Below are positions 8,357-16,408 of a DNA stretch of 46,903 nt, piece by piece. The stretch is taken from NCBI GenBank assembly GCA_017465055.1, contig JAFTWZ010000004.1, positions 1 to 46,903 of the forward strand, in the 5' to 3' direction. The notes under the pieces were generated by a model. It saw only the letters and a list, made by a program, of their open reading frames with translations. It made no database searches and was not told where the DNA came from. The position numbers were made by a program, and so were the translations under genes. Positions within the stretch are counted from its first letter, which is position 1; the number at the start of each line of letters is the position of its first letter. The stretch comes from Alistipes sp. (GTDB taxonomy: Bacteria; Bacteroidota; Bacteroidia; Bacteroidales; Rikenellaceae).

Positions 8357-10354
8357 TTACAACCAGCCACCAGGAACGATAGGAGCACCTGTACCCTCAT
8401 CGACCTTAATACCTGGGCGCACCACAAAGGCAAACTCCTGCTCGGCCTCCATACCACCAGTAATCTGGCCACCACCTACGGCGGTGCCACCAGCAATGTA
8501 CTTCAGCTTCACCAGCGCCGAGCCAGGCTTGGTACAAGTGATAAGGAGCTTGCTGCCCATAAAGCGGCAGTCGGTGATGCCGAGCTTCTCCTTAACCTCG
8601 TCCGAAATCTCAGACTCGAGCATCTTGACCTGAAGGTTACCATCGCCGATGTAGTAGTTGATATCGAGGATAACCTGCTCGCCAAGCGGCACAGGGATAC
8701 AAGTAGTGCCACGCACGGCCATAAGTACACGGTAGGCATCGATAAGGCCTGTACCCATCTTGTTGTTATACGTCTGAAGGTTCATCGTGCCATTAGTTCC
8801 ATAATTGGCCTTTGAGCCCTCGAACTTAAGACTCGAAACCGAAGATACGATGATATCCTTAAGCTCGGGGAGGGTAAGCACGATGCCATTGTCGGCAGCA
8901 TAAGAGATAGCCAAAGCGGCGATACCCGACACGTGAGGACACGCCATCGACGTACCCTGCATAAAGGCATACTTGTCGCCTGGGAGTGTAGATGCTACGC
9001 AACCGCTCTCGACAGTCGAACCGTTACGACGGAAATACTCGCCACCAGGAGCCGTTACGTTGCAACCACGGTCGAAGCAGGTATAGTATGTAGGATTGCC
9101 ATCAGGGCCGATAGCCGACACTGCGATAAGCTTGTTATAGGCTGCTGGATAGCCAGCCACAGACTTGCCATCGTTACCCGCAGCGAAGATGATGATACCA
9201 CCTTCGAGGTTTGGATGGTTCTTGGTCTCCATAAAATACTGGAACGCCTTCCACTCGACGCCCGTTTGACCGTTCTCGAACATACTATCGTTAGAGATCT
9301 GTCCTGCCTCGAAGCCCCAAGAGTTCTGCAACACACAAGCGCCACGATCGGCAGCATACTCAACAGCTGCGGCCGTAGCACTTACGCCAGCAGCATTACC
9401 GCCCGAGATAATCTGGCACGAGATAAGGCGCACGCCATCGCCATTGCCCGAGCCACCAGCAACGCCTGCAACGCCGATACCGTTATTGCTTACGGCAGCT
9501 ACCGTACCTGCAACGTGAGTACCGTGGCCCGAGTCGCCATTACGTGTCCAGGTCACACGGCCGTTATCAACGAAGTTGTAGCCATATACGTCATCGGTGT
9601 AGCCATTGTTATCATCGTCAACACCCTCTTGGCCATTGAGCTCAGCCTCGTTAACGAGCATATTGGGCTGGAGATCCTTGTGAGAGTAACATACGCCCTC
9701 GTCGACAACAGCTACAACGACATCGGGACGGCCAGTTGTAAGCTCCCAAGCAGCAAATAGGTTGATATCGGCACCAGCCACAGCATTGGGGAAATCTACC
9801 GTACCATCGTTGTTATAGTGCCACTGACGTGGGAGCAACGTATCGTCGAAGGGCACACCCTCGGCACGCGTTGTGGCCATCATCTGTGGATCGACCTCGA
9901 TAGCCTCGACCTGAGGCTTCTGTACCTTAGTAGAGAACTGCACGCGCTCGACGTCGTCAATCTCGGCGAGGCGCTGAGCTGCAACCTCGAGGTCGGTATC
10001 AGCTGGCAGCGATACGGTGTACCAGCGGTGCATATCGAGCTGGCGCTTACGCTCGGCGTTGACCTTGAAGTTGAAGACGGGCTTAACCTCCACAGCGCCT
10101 AATGCCACTGCAGCCTCGTCAAGCGCCGTAACACCCGAGCGTGTAGATACCTCGGCAGCGAGGAGCTTCTCGGCAGCAGACTCGCTGACATAGATGATAA
10201 GCTCGCCCTGCGCAGCATTATCTGCAGTGTTCACAAACTTCTTCGCGATGGCGACCTTGCTGGCCTCACCGCCACGCTCATCTACAGGATCGGTGGTACA
10301 CGCTACGGCCATCATACCTGCCAATGCAAGAAGAAAAATCTTGGTTCTATTCAT
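8357..10354 (-). CDS. S8 subtilisin-like peptidase lipoprotein, copy 1
   Basis: This secreted or surface serine protease has 665 residues. The lipobox is MMAVAC (Cys19). A propeptide region (about 45-145, starting GELIIYVSESAAEKLL) resembles subtilisin inhibitor propeptides. The catalytic triad is complete: Asp218 in VAVVDEGVCYSHKDLQ, His277 in GDSGHGTHVAGTVAA, and Ser469 in MQGTSMACPHVSG; Asn394 in FAAGNDG is the oxyanion residue. The DDDNNGYTDDVYGYNF stretch (247-262) is usual for Bacteroidetes S8 enzymes. A C-terminal beta domain ends with PGGWL. It has a close paralog at 11441, each followed by a small lipoprotein gene, so the cassette was duplicated. A -7 box with the same surrounding sequence lies upstream of each. 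Confidence 0.94.
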   Translation of the reverse strand: MNRTKIFLLALAGMMAVACTTDPVDERGGEASKVAIAKKFVNTADNAAQGELIIYVSESAAEKLLAAEVSTRSGVTALDEAAVALGAVEVKPVFNFKVNAERKRQLDMHRWYTVSLPADTDLEVAAQRLAEIDDVERVQFSTKVQKPQVEAIEVDPQMMATTRAEGVPFDDTLLPRQWHYNNDGTVDFPNAVAGADINLFAAWELTTGRPDVVVAVVDEGVCYSHKDLQPNMLVNEAELNGQEGVDDDNNGYTDDVYGYNFVDNGRVTWTRNGDSGHGTHVAGTVAAVSNNGIGVAGVAGGSGNGDGVRLISCQIISGGNAAGVSATAAAVEYAADRGACVLQNSWGFEAGQISNDSMFENGQTGVEWKAFQYFMETKNHPNLEGGIIIFAAGNDGKSVAGYPAAYNKLIAVSAIGPDGNPTYYTCFDRGCNVTAPGGEYFRRNGSTVESGCVASTLPGDKYAFMQGTSMACPHVSGIAALAISYAADNGIVLTLPELKDIIVSSVSSLKFEGSKANYGTNGTMNLQTYNNKMGTGLIDAYRVLMAVRGTTCIPVPLGEQVILDINYYIGDGNLQVKMLESEISDEVKEKLGITDCRFMGSKLLITCTKPGSALVKLKYIAGGTAVGGGQITGGMEAEQEFAFVVRPGIKVDEGTGAPIVPGGWL

Positions 10355-10417
10355 AGTTGTTATAAGTTAAAAGTTTCGCGTTTAGAGGCATTGCCCGAAT
10401 AACAATCGCTCAAGATG

Positions 10418-10425
10418 CAAAGATA
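10418..10425 (-). promoter_or_regulatory. -7 box of the S8 peptidase cassette, copy 1
   Basis: Minus-strand TATCTTTG lies about 64 bp upstream of the start. The surrounding sequence (plus strand TCAAGATGCAAA) is shared with the region upstream of the second S8 gene. The -33 box is weak. Confidence 0.5.
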
Positions 10426-10490
10426 TAAAAAAATCGTGAATTAAAAGCATTTAGGCGATAAATTGCTACGATAGTTGGCGTGCAGGAGGG

Positions 10491-10858
10491 GTTGGCTTGC
10501 GCGTGGAGGGTTTAAGGGTAGTTCGCGCCTAAAGGCGCTAAAGGGTAGTTCGCAGGCAAAGCCTGCTAAAGAGTAGCTCGCTCGCTAAAGCGAGCAAAGG
10601 GTAGCGAAGGGTAGCGAAGGGAGCAGGTAGGTCGGTGCGGCTAAAGCGTTGTCGCTGGTGTGAGAGTGGTTACTATGAGTTTCGATGGGTTATAATGAGT
10701 TTCTATGACGGAGAGGTTTGTGCGTTAAACCGTTGTCGCAGGCGCTAAACTCCTTAATCTCATTAAGCTCCCTAATCTCCCTTTAGCACCGCAGGTGCGC
10801 TCTACTCTTTAGCTCGCGCAAGCGAGCGAACTACCCTTCTACTACCCTCCCCCAGCAA
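10491..10858. repeat. Mosaic palindromic intergenic repeat, copy 1
   Basis: This 586-bp gene-free gap holds an element with two arms. The left arm repeats the linker TAAAGGGTAGTTC with mini-hairpins GCGCC-TAAA-GGCGC, GCAGGC-AAA-GCCTGC and GCTCGC-TAAA-GCGAGC. The right arm holds the reversed linker (CTACYCTTTAG) with GCACC-GCA-GGTGC and GCTCGC-GCAA-GCGAGC. The core includes CTAAAGCGTTGTCGCTGG and an inserted block of 10-mers (ATGAGTTTCT type), then 9-mers of the CTCCTTAAT type. It has the same orientation as copies 3 and 4. No ORF of credible coding quality overlaps. Confidence 0.8.
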
Positions 10859-10900
10859 CAAAAATCCCGAAGGATGCACTAAAGCGTACAGCCTTCGGGA
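10859..10900 (-). terminator. Intrinsic terminator of the S8/lipoprotein cassette, copy 2
   Basis: On the minus strand TCCCGAAGG (10892-10900) pairs with CCTTCGGGA (10865-10873), followed by TTTTTG. It lies about 40 bp after the stop of the lipoprotein gene at 10941. Confidence 0.75.
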
Positions 10901-10940
10901 CTTAATGCGATGGGCTACAGATGCCCTATAGAGTCGAAAA

Positions 10941-11408
10941 CTACAAGAAAGGAACGAACTCCGAGGCACGTGTGCCCGTAGCCTCCTCCTTAACCTCGTC
11001 GGGAATAGTGCAGGCCTCGTAGATATAGGTTACGGGGTGCTCCTCCTTGCTCTTAAGGGTCATAGTCTTGCCATCCTCGGTGATACCGCCAGTGTAGTCG
11101 CACTTCCAGTCACCACCATCGAAGTAGCTACCCGAGAGCGTGTTGCCACTAACCTTGTACTCGCCATCGTAGAACTTGTAATCGATGCTGTAGACCTGCT
11201 GATAGAGGGCAAACAGACCCGAAGAGAAGCCGATGTAGACGTTAAACTCGGCAGCAACACCATCTACCGACACGAGCTTCCACTCCTGCTCAATATTATC
11301 AAAGCCACCAACCGTTGGTGTATCTTCGTCGCCACCACCCTTCTTATCACAAGCTGTCATTGCCAAAGCGAGCAACGCTACGAGCGACCATATCTTCAAA
11401 CTTTTCAT
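10941..11408 (-). CDS. Lipocalin-like lipoprotein, copy 2
   Basis: From the ATG at 11406-11408 the product has 155 residues and begins MKSLKIWSLVALLALAMTAC, a clear lipoprotein signal. An upstream ATG at 11420 would add MIRD. I prefer the inner one because the paralog at 8322 also begins MKSLKI. The mature part (EQEWKLVSVDGVAAEFNVY, then ALYQQVYSIDYKFYDGEY) has the small beta-barrel look of lipocalin-like lipoproteins. It ends TRASEFVPFL. It follows the second S8 peptidase by 32 bp and ends at a terminator. Pairing with the protease is conserved in both copies, but the function is unknown. Confidence 0.8.
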   Translation of the reverse strand: MKSLKIWSLVALLALAMTACDKKGGGDEDTPTVGGFDNIEQEWKLVSVDGVAAEFNVYIGFSSGLFALYQQVYSIDYKFYDGEYKVSGNTLSGSYFDGGDWKCDYTGGITEDGKTMTLKSKEEHPVTYIYEACTIPDEVKEEATGTRASEFVPFL

Positions 11409-11440
11409 ATCTCGAATCAATTTTTACGTTATTTTTCAGA

Positions 11441-13531
11441 TTACATCCAGCCGCCATTATCGTTAGTATCGCGAACCACGACAACGACCTCCTTCTCCAT
11501 AAGCTTACCACCAGTGGTATTGCCACCACCTACGGTCTTACCGCCAGCGATATACTTAAGAGTAACCATACCGATACCTGCATTCTTAGGTGTGAAGTAT
11601 ACCTTACCACCGAACAAATCGACCTTATCGATACCGAGACGGCTCTTAGTGTTATCGTCAATATCGAAAGAGTTGTAGCCTGTGATAGAGATGCTACCAT
11701 CGCCAACCAATTTAGCGGGATCGAGCTCTATCTCCTCACCCACAATAGCAGGCACACAGATAGTACCGCGCACGCTCTGGATAGCCATCAAGGCATCAAT
11801 CTTACCAGTACCCATCTTGCCCTTGTAGCTATCAAGGCCCATCATATAAGTTGCTGTTTTATCGCCATACACCTTCGTTCCAGTAAGGCGGTTATCTATA
11901 TTACGTACCGATGAGGTAATGATATCGTAGAGCTGAGTATTTGTAAGCGTAATGCCATTCTCAACAGCGTATGAGAGTACCAACGCTGCGATACCCGACA
12001 CGTGAGGACAAGCCATTGATGTACCCTGCATATAACCGTAGTCTGTGCCATACTTTTGTAGGGTTGCTGGGTCTACGGTCTCGGCAGGGATTGTTGAGAG
12101 CACACTACCCTCAAACGCATAGTCAAAAGAGTACTCACCTGTAATCCAAAAATCGCCACCAGGAGCAGCCACGTTACAGCCATAATTATAGTTGGTATAT
12201 GTTGTAGGCAGACCATCTGGAGCATAAGCAGTTACGGCGATAAACTCGTTGTAAGCACCTGGATAGTCGGCAGAGGCCTTAGCGTCGTTACCTGCGGCGA
12301 AGATAACCACATTGCCACGCATTGCCGAGCAGCTGCTCTGGCTTACGAAGTAGCGCAAGCCTGCAAGCTCAACGCCAGCACCGTACTGCTCGTAGTCGGC
12401 ATCGGTAGTGGCAGAGGCAGCAGACTGAGGATAGCCCCACGAGCACTGGAGGATACAAGCACCATTGTCGGCAGCATACTCAGCACCGCGAGCGTTTGTA
12501 GCAAAAGTACTGTTGTCCTCGCCATCGAAGATCTGGATAGACATAATGCGCACGCCATCGCCATTACCTGAGCCACCTGCAACGCCAGCCACGCCGAGGC
12601 CATTGTTGTTTACGGCAGCTACAGTACCTGCTACGTGAGTACCGTGGCCTACATCACCATCCCAATACTTGTTACCCTTAGAGTCTGTCTTGATTGAGCC
12701 CTGATCCCACGAGATATTGCCAGAGAGCTTACCTGAAGCAGAGAGATCTACGCAGTTGACGCCGTAGATATCATCGACAACGCCATTACCATCGTCATCG
12801 ACACCTGGCTGACCATTAAGCTCTGCCTGGTTTTTCCACATATTTGCCTCCAAGTCGGGGTGGTTATACTTAACACCCTCGTCCATCACAGCCACAACAA
12901 TTTGGTTGCTACCTGAGGTATACTTCCAAGCAGCAAAGGCGTTGATATCCTCGCCCTCCTTCGATGTCTTGTAGATAGACTGAAGGCCCTGGTTGTGGTA
13001 GTGCCACTGAAGCTCGAGCATAGGGTCATTGAAAGGCGCGTCGCCATCGGCACGTGTTGCCATACGCTCCTGTGCAGGGCGTGCCGACATCTGTGGACGC
13101 ATCAGTACGGTAGCAAACTCCACACGCTCCACCTCGCTCATCGCTGCGAACTTCTGAGCTACTACATCGATGTCTGCCTCCTTGTCGAATCTAACGACAA
13201 ACCAGCGGTGCATATTCATAGCGCGCTTCTGCTCGCCATTGATATTCATATTAAATACGGGATGTAGCGATGTAGCGCCACAATCGACGTTGAGAGCATC
13301 GATAGCTCCGCTGTCGGAACGTGTTACTGACGCTGCCTGAGACCACACGTCGGCAGTCTCCTCGTCGACATAGAGGATAAGCTCGCCAGGGGCGGCATTC
13401 TCCGAGGTGTTGATAATCTTCTTAGCCACACTCTTCTCTGCTACAACGCCCTCGTCTATCACGGGATCGGTAACGCAGGCTGATGTAAGAAGCGCCACTA
13501 AGGCAAACATTAAAATTCTACCCTTGTTCAT
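11441..13531 (-). CDS. S8 subtilisin-like peptidase lipoprotein, copy 2
   Basis: From the ATG at 13529-13531 the protein has 696 residues with signal MNKGRILMFALVALLTSAC (Cys19). The upstream ATG at 13558 would put extra hydrophobic residues before the signal, so I reject it. The propeptide begins GELILYVDEETADVW. The triad is Asp217 in VAVMDEGVKYNHPDL, His296 in DVGHGTHVAGTVAA and Ser505 in MQGTSMACPHVSG, with Asn415 in FAAGNDA. It is clearly paralogous to the peptidase at 8357, with several loop insertions (for example around 262-290 and 465-495). These may change specificity. The C-terminus is NDNGGWM. It is the first gene of the two-gene cassette. Confidence 0.94.
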   Translation of the reverse strand: MNKGRILMFALVALLTSACVTDPVIDEGVVAEKSVAKKIINTSENAAPGELILYVDEETADVWSQAASVTRSDSGAIDALNVDCGATSLHPVFNMNINGEQKRAMNMHRWFVVRFDKEADIDVVAQKFAAMSEVERVEFATVLMRPQMSARPAQERMATRADGDAPFNDPMLELQWHYHNQGLQSIYKTSKEGEDINAFAAWKYTSGSNQIVVAVMDEGVKYNHPDLEANMWKNQAELNGQPGVDDDGNGVVDDIYGVNCVDLSASGKLSGNISWDQGSIKTDSKGNKYWDGDVGHGTHVAGTVAAVNNNGLGVAGVAGGSGNGDGVRIMSIQIFDGEDNSTFATNARGAEYAADNGACILQCSWGYPQSAASATTDADYEQYGAGVELAGLRYFVSQSSCSAMRGNVVIFAAGNDAKASADYPGAYNEFIAVTAYAPDGLPTTYTNYNYGCNVAAPGGDFWITGEYSFDYAFEGSVLSTIPAETVDPATLQKYGTDYGYMQGTSMACPHVSGIAALVLSYAVENGITLTNTQLYDIITSSVRNIDNRLTGTKVYGDKTATYMMGLDSYKGKMGTGKIDALMAIQSVRGTICVPAIVGEEIELDPAKLVGDGSISITGYNSFDIDDNTKSRLGIDKVDLFGGKVYFTPKNAGIGMVTLKYIAGGKTVGGGNTTGGKLMEKEVVVVVRDTNDNGGWM

Positions 13532-13572
13532 AGTTATTAAAAATTTAAAAATAATCATACCACTTCAAGATG

Positions 13573-13580
13573 CAAATATA
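13573..13580 (-). promoter_or_regulatory. -7 box of the S8 peptidase cassette, copy 2
   Basis: Minus-strand TATATTTG lies 42 bp upstream of the start. The flank TCAAGATGCAAA (plus strand) is shared with the copy-1 promoter. No convincing -33 box was found. Confidence 0.5.
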
Positions 13581-13676
13581 GATAAAATTTTCGGTTGTGG
13601 AAATATTTTCGCCTTTTCTCGAAAAAAAGTTGCATATATGCAAGGATGTTGGTTATGACAGTGTTGATGGTGGTGC

Positions 13677-13987
13677 GTGGGAGGGGGAGAGTAGTTAAAA
13701 GAGTAGTTCGCTCGCTTGCGCGAGCTAAAGGGTAGGGCGCGCCTGCGGCGCTAAAGAGTAGTGCGCACCTGCGGTGCTAAAGAGTAGCTCGCGCCTGCGG
13801 CTCTAAAGGGAGTTTAGTGAGTTTAAGGAATTTAAGGAACTTAACGTCAGCGGCAACGCCACAACCGCACTTGCCTCCCTGCTACCCTCCGCTACCCTTT
13901 AGCAGGCTATGCCTGCGAACTACCCTCCGCTACCCTTTAGCAGGCTCTGCCTGCGAGCTACCCTTTCTTCTACCCCTTCACCACCCA
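13677..13987. repeat. Mosaic palindromic intergenic repeat, copy 2 (inverted)
   Basis: Built from the same modules as copy 1 but in reverse orientation: its core (AACGTCAGCGGCAACGCCAC) is the reverse complement of the GTGGCGTTGTCGCTAACGTT-like core of copies 3 and 4. Left-arm hairpins: GCTCGC-TTGC-GCGAGC, GCGCC-TGC-GGCGC, GCACC-TGC-GGTGC and an imperfect one (GCGCCTGCGGCTC). The right arm has GCAGGC-TAT-GCCTGC and GCAGGC-TCT-GCCTGC separated by CTACCCTTTA linkers. It fills most of the 523-bp gap between the SusCD operon terminator and the S8 cassette promoter. No coding sequence is credible here. Confidence 0.8.
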
Positions 13988-14000
13988 ACGGTGCGAACAC

Positions 14001-14033
14001 AAAACAAGCGGCCCACCCCGAGGGGCAGGCCGC
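14001..14033 (-). terminator. Intrinsic terminator of the SusCD operon
   Basis: On the minus strand GCGGCC (14028-14033) pairs with GGCCGC (14008-14013), with an inner CCCC/GGGG stem. TTGTTTTG follows. It lies 22 bp after the operon's last stop codon. Confidence 0.75.
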
Positions 14034-14054
14034 AAGATCAGGACAATCTAACGA

Positions 14055-16388
14055 TTATCGCTTAAGGGTTGTAAGCTTCATAGAGCCAAGTGGAGTTGCA
14101 GCCATAGGCTTAACAATCTCAACACGCTCGCTCAACGCAGTCTTAACACCTGCATACTCTACCTTGTCAGCAGCAACAGACAACACCTTTGCAGATGTCT
14201 CTGGAGCCTCCTCCTCTACGTAAGGCACGATAGTAGCCTCAGGAGTAAAGCGGAAGTGGAAGTTGCCAGTGAAACTTTGATCCTCTGCAGTGTAATTGAA
14301 GATAGCTGCACCGTAGTATGTCTTAAGAGCCATAGCGCCATCAGCTACAGAGAGCTGGAGAGGAGCCATAGGATTAAACTCAGCATTCTCCGAGCTCTGA
14401 TAAGAGTATACCAATGTTCCCTCCTGGTTGTAGTAACCATAGAGCTTACCAAACTGGCTACCCTCATCCTCGTAGTTGAACAAGATACCATTCATTGTAA
14501 GGATTGAAGTCTCGGGGTTGAAATCGCAATACCAAGACGAACCATCGAATGTTGAGTTAGTCCAGAAGAAGGTAGTATAGCTCTTAGCTGGAACGATAGT
14601 AAATACCTCCTCGTATTCGCCCTCAGTGAACTTGTAAGAGCCTACAGGGAATGTACCATCGTACTTAGGAAGCTCATACTCGATAGTCTTATCTACGTTA
14701 GTGCCGTAGATAGTCTCGAAACGCAACTTAACAACGAAGTTAGGAGTCTCGGCAGTAACGTTGAAGGTCATAAGAGCAGCGCCATTCTCAGCGATCTTTG
14801 CAATAATTGACGATGCATCGCCAGCGTATTCAGCGAAGAGAGTCTCATCATCAACCTTCTGCTGTACCAAAGCCTGAGCATTACCATACCAGAACTTTAC
14901 AGCCTTAAGCTGCGAAGCGTCGGCAACAACCTTGCAAGCTACGTTGAAGCAAGCAGGTTCCTCAGCCTCTACCTCGGCCTTCTTATCCTCCTCGGCGAAG
15001 TATGCTGGAGTGTTAACCTCTACGTTAACCTCAACCTCAGGCATATCACCCGAACCGTTGAAGTAGAAGTTGTAGACAAGAGCATTGTCAGTCTTAGCCT
15101 CGCCCTCAGCAGAGTAAGGAACTGCTACAAGAGTGTAGACACCCTTAGAGAGCTCAACCTCCCAACGCTTAGTCTCGGCATCACCCTCGTAGATCTTAAG
15201 GTCGCTGCTACCAGCTACGATAGCCTCGATAGCATCTGTTGGATCTGCGGTGATATCACCAGGAACGAATGCGAACTTGTAGGTATCAACATCACCACCA
15301 AAGGCGAAGTTGAAGATAGCGCGAGCAGTAGCACCATCAGCCGATACGTACATACCATCGTACGTTACAGCCATATCGTAGTTAACAAACTCGGTGCCTG
15401 GCAAGTAGTACTGCAAGTAACCAGCAGTATTACCCTTACCGAAGTAACCAGCATAACCACCATCCTTGAATGCAGCAAGCTCAACACCCTCTTTAGGGAA
15501 TGAGATAATGCCATTCTTCAAAACTACTGGACCAGCATCCTCCCAAACAAGACAAGCCAAGTCGAAGAGAGTACCGTTCTGGTCACCCACAACTTTGCAA
15601 TTGAGGAATACTACCTGTGCTTTATTACCCTGAGAATCAGTGCAAACCTCACCGAACTTAACGTTGTTAGGGTCGGTAATATCGAACTCAACATAAGTCT
15701 TGGCATCGCCTGCAGTGAAATTGAAGAACTGAGGAACGCCACCCCACATAGTACCGATAGTCTCGGGAGCATAAACGTTGACAGCGCGGATGCGGTTAGG
15801 CGCGAGAGCGTGCTGCTGGAACTCAACATAAGCACCTACACCCTGATATGCCTCACCACCCTCGAGAATAGTCCAAAGGAGGTCATCGAAGTAGATACCC
15901 TGGCCCATAGAGTTCCAAGGCTCAGGAATCATAATAGTGTAGACATACTCCGAAGTAGCATAGCTTGAAGCCTCAGCCTGGTCTACCTGAACGCGGACAG
16001 CGTACTCACGACCAATCTCGAGCTTGCTACCATCGAACTCGATAATGAAATTTGCCTTATCGGCATCAGCATCGAATGACACATTGCGTGGGAAGGTGAA
16101 CAATTCAGCTGCAGTATCGTCGGTAGAGGCAGGAACATACTCTGCACGAACAGTTACGTCGGCAGCCACTGCGGTGTTCATACGACCCACAACGACAGCA
16201 ACAGATTTTGACTCGGCAGTAACCTCGAAGTCTGCAGTGCTGGGCAGATACGCACCCATATTCTTATCCTGAGAACCGGGTGTGTAGTCAGCATACTTGT
16301 GCTCGCACGATGTCAACGTAATGACACCTACGAAGGCAAGAAGCAGATATATAAAATTAAATCTTTTCATACTTTTCTTGTTTTTCAT
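14055..16388 (-). CDS. SusCD-associated surface lipoprotein
   Basis: The 777-residue protein (or 771 from the inner ATG at 16370, MKRFNFIYLLLAFVGVITLTSC) has a lipoprotein signal. The N-terminal Calx-beta/Ig-like segment is about residues 45-150, with ADVTVRAEYVPAS then SFDADADKANFIIEF. Several more beta-rich regions follow. It is third in the operon behind susC and susD (20 bp after the susD stop), where surface glycan-binding or protease-type accessory lipoproteins usually sit. No catalytic motif was recognised, so it is most likely a SusE/F-like ligand-binding partner by position. The specific fold family is not identified. Confidence 0.78.
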   Translation of the reverse strand: MKNKKSMKRFNFIYLLLAFVGVITLTSCEHKYADYTPGSQDKNMGAYLPSTADFEVTAESKSVAVVVGRMNTAVAADVTVRAEYVPASTDDTAAELFTFPRNVSFDADADKANFIIEFDGSKLEIGREYAVRVQVDQAEASSYATSEYVYTIMIPEPWNSMGQGIYFDDLLWTILEGGEAYQGVGAYVEFQQHALAPNRIRAVNVYAPETIGTMWGGVPQFFNFTAGDAKTYVEFDITDPNNVKFGEVCTDSQGNKAQVVFLNCKVVGDQNGTLFDLACLVWEDAGPVVLKNGIISFPKEGVELAAFKDGGYAGYFGKGNTAGYLQYYLPGTEFVNYDMAVTYDGMYVSADGATARAIFNFAFGGDVDTYKFAFVPGDITADPTDAIEAIVAGSSDLKIYEGDAETKRWEVELSKGVYTLVAVPYSAEGEAKTDNALVYNFYFNGSGDMPEVEVNVEVNTPAYFAEEDKKAEVEAEEPACFNVACKVVADASQLKAVKFWYGNAQALVQQKVDDETLFAEYAGDASSIIAKIAENGAALMTFNVTAETPNFVVKLRFETIYGTNVDKTIEYELPKYDGTFPVGSYKFTEGEYEEVFTIVPAKSYTTFFWTNSTFDGSSWYCDFNPETSILTMNGILFNYEDEGSQFGKLYGYYNQEGTLVYSYQSSENAEFNPMAPLQLSVADGAMALKTYYGAAIFNYTAEDQSFTGNFHFRFTPEATIVPYVEEEAPETSAKVLSVAADKVEYAGVKTALSERVEIVKPMAATPLGSMKLTTLKR

Positions 16389-16408
16389 TAATTAGTACCG
16401 ACTAAATA

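Noticed and set aside
8933-9760. 275-codon plus-strand frame opposite the S8 peptidase gene
   Set aside because: It is a reverse-strand shadow of a gene with a complete catalytic triad.
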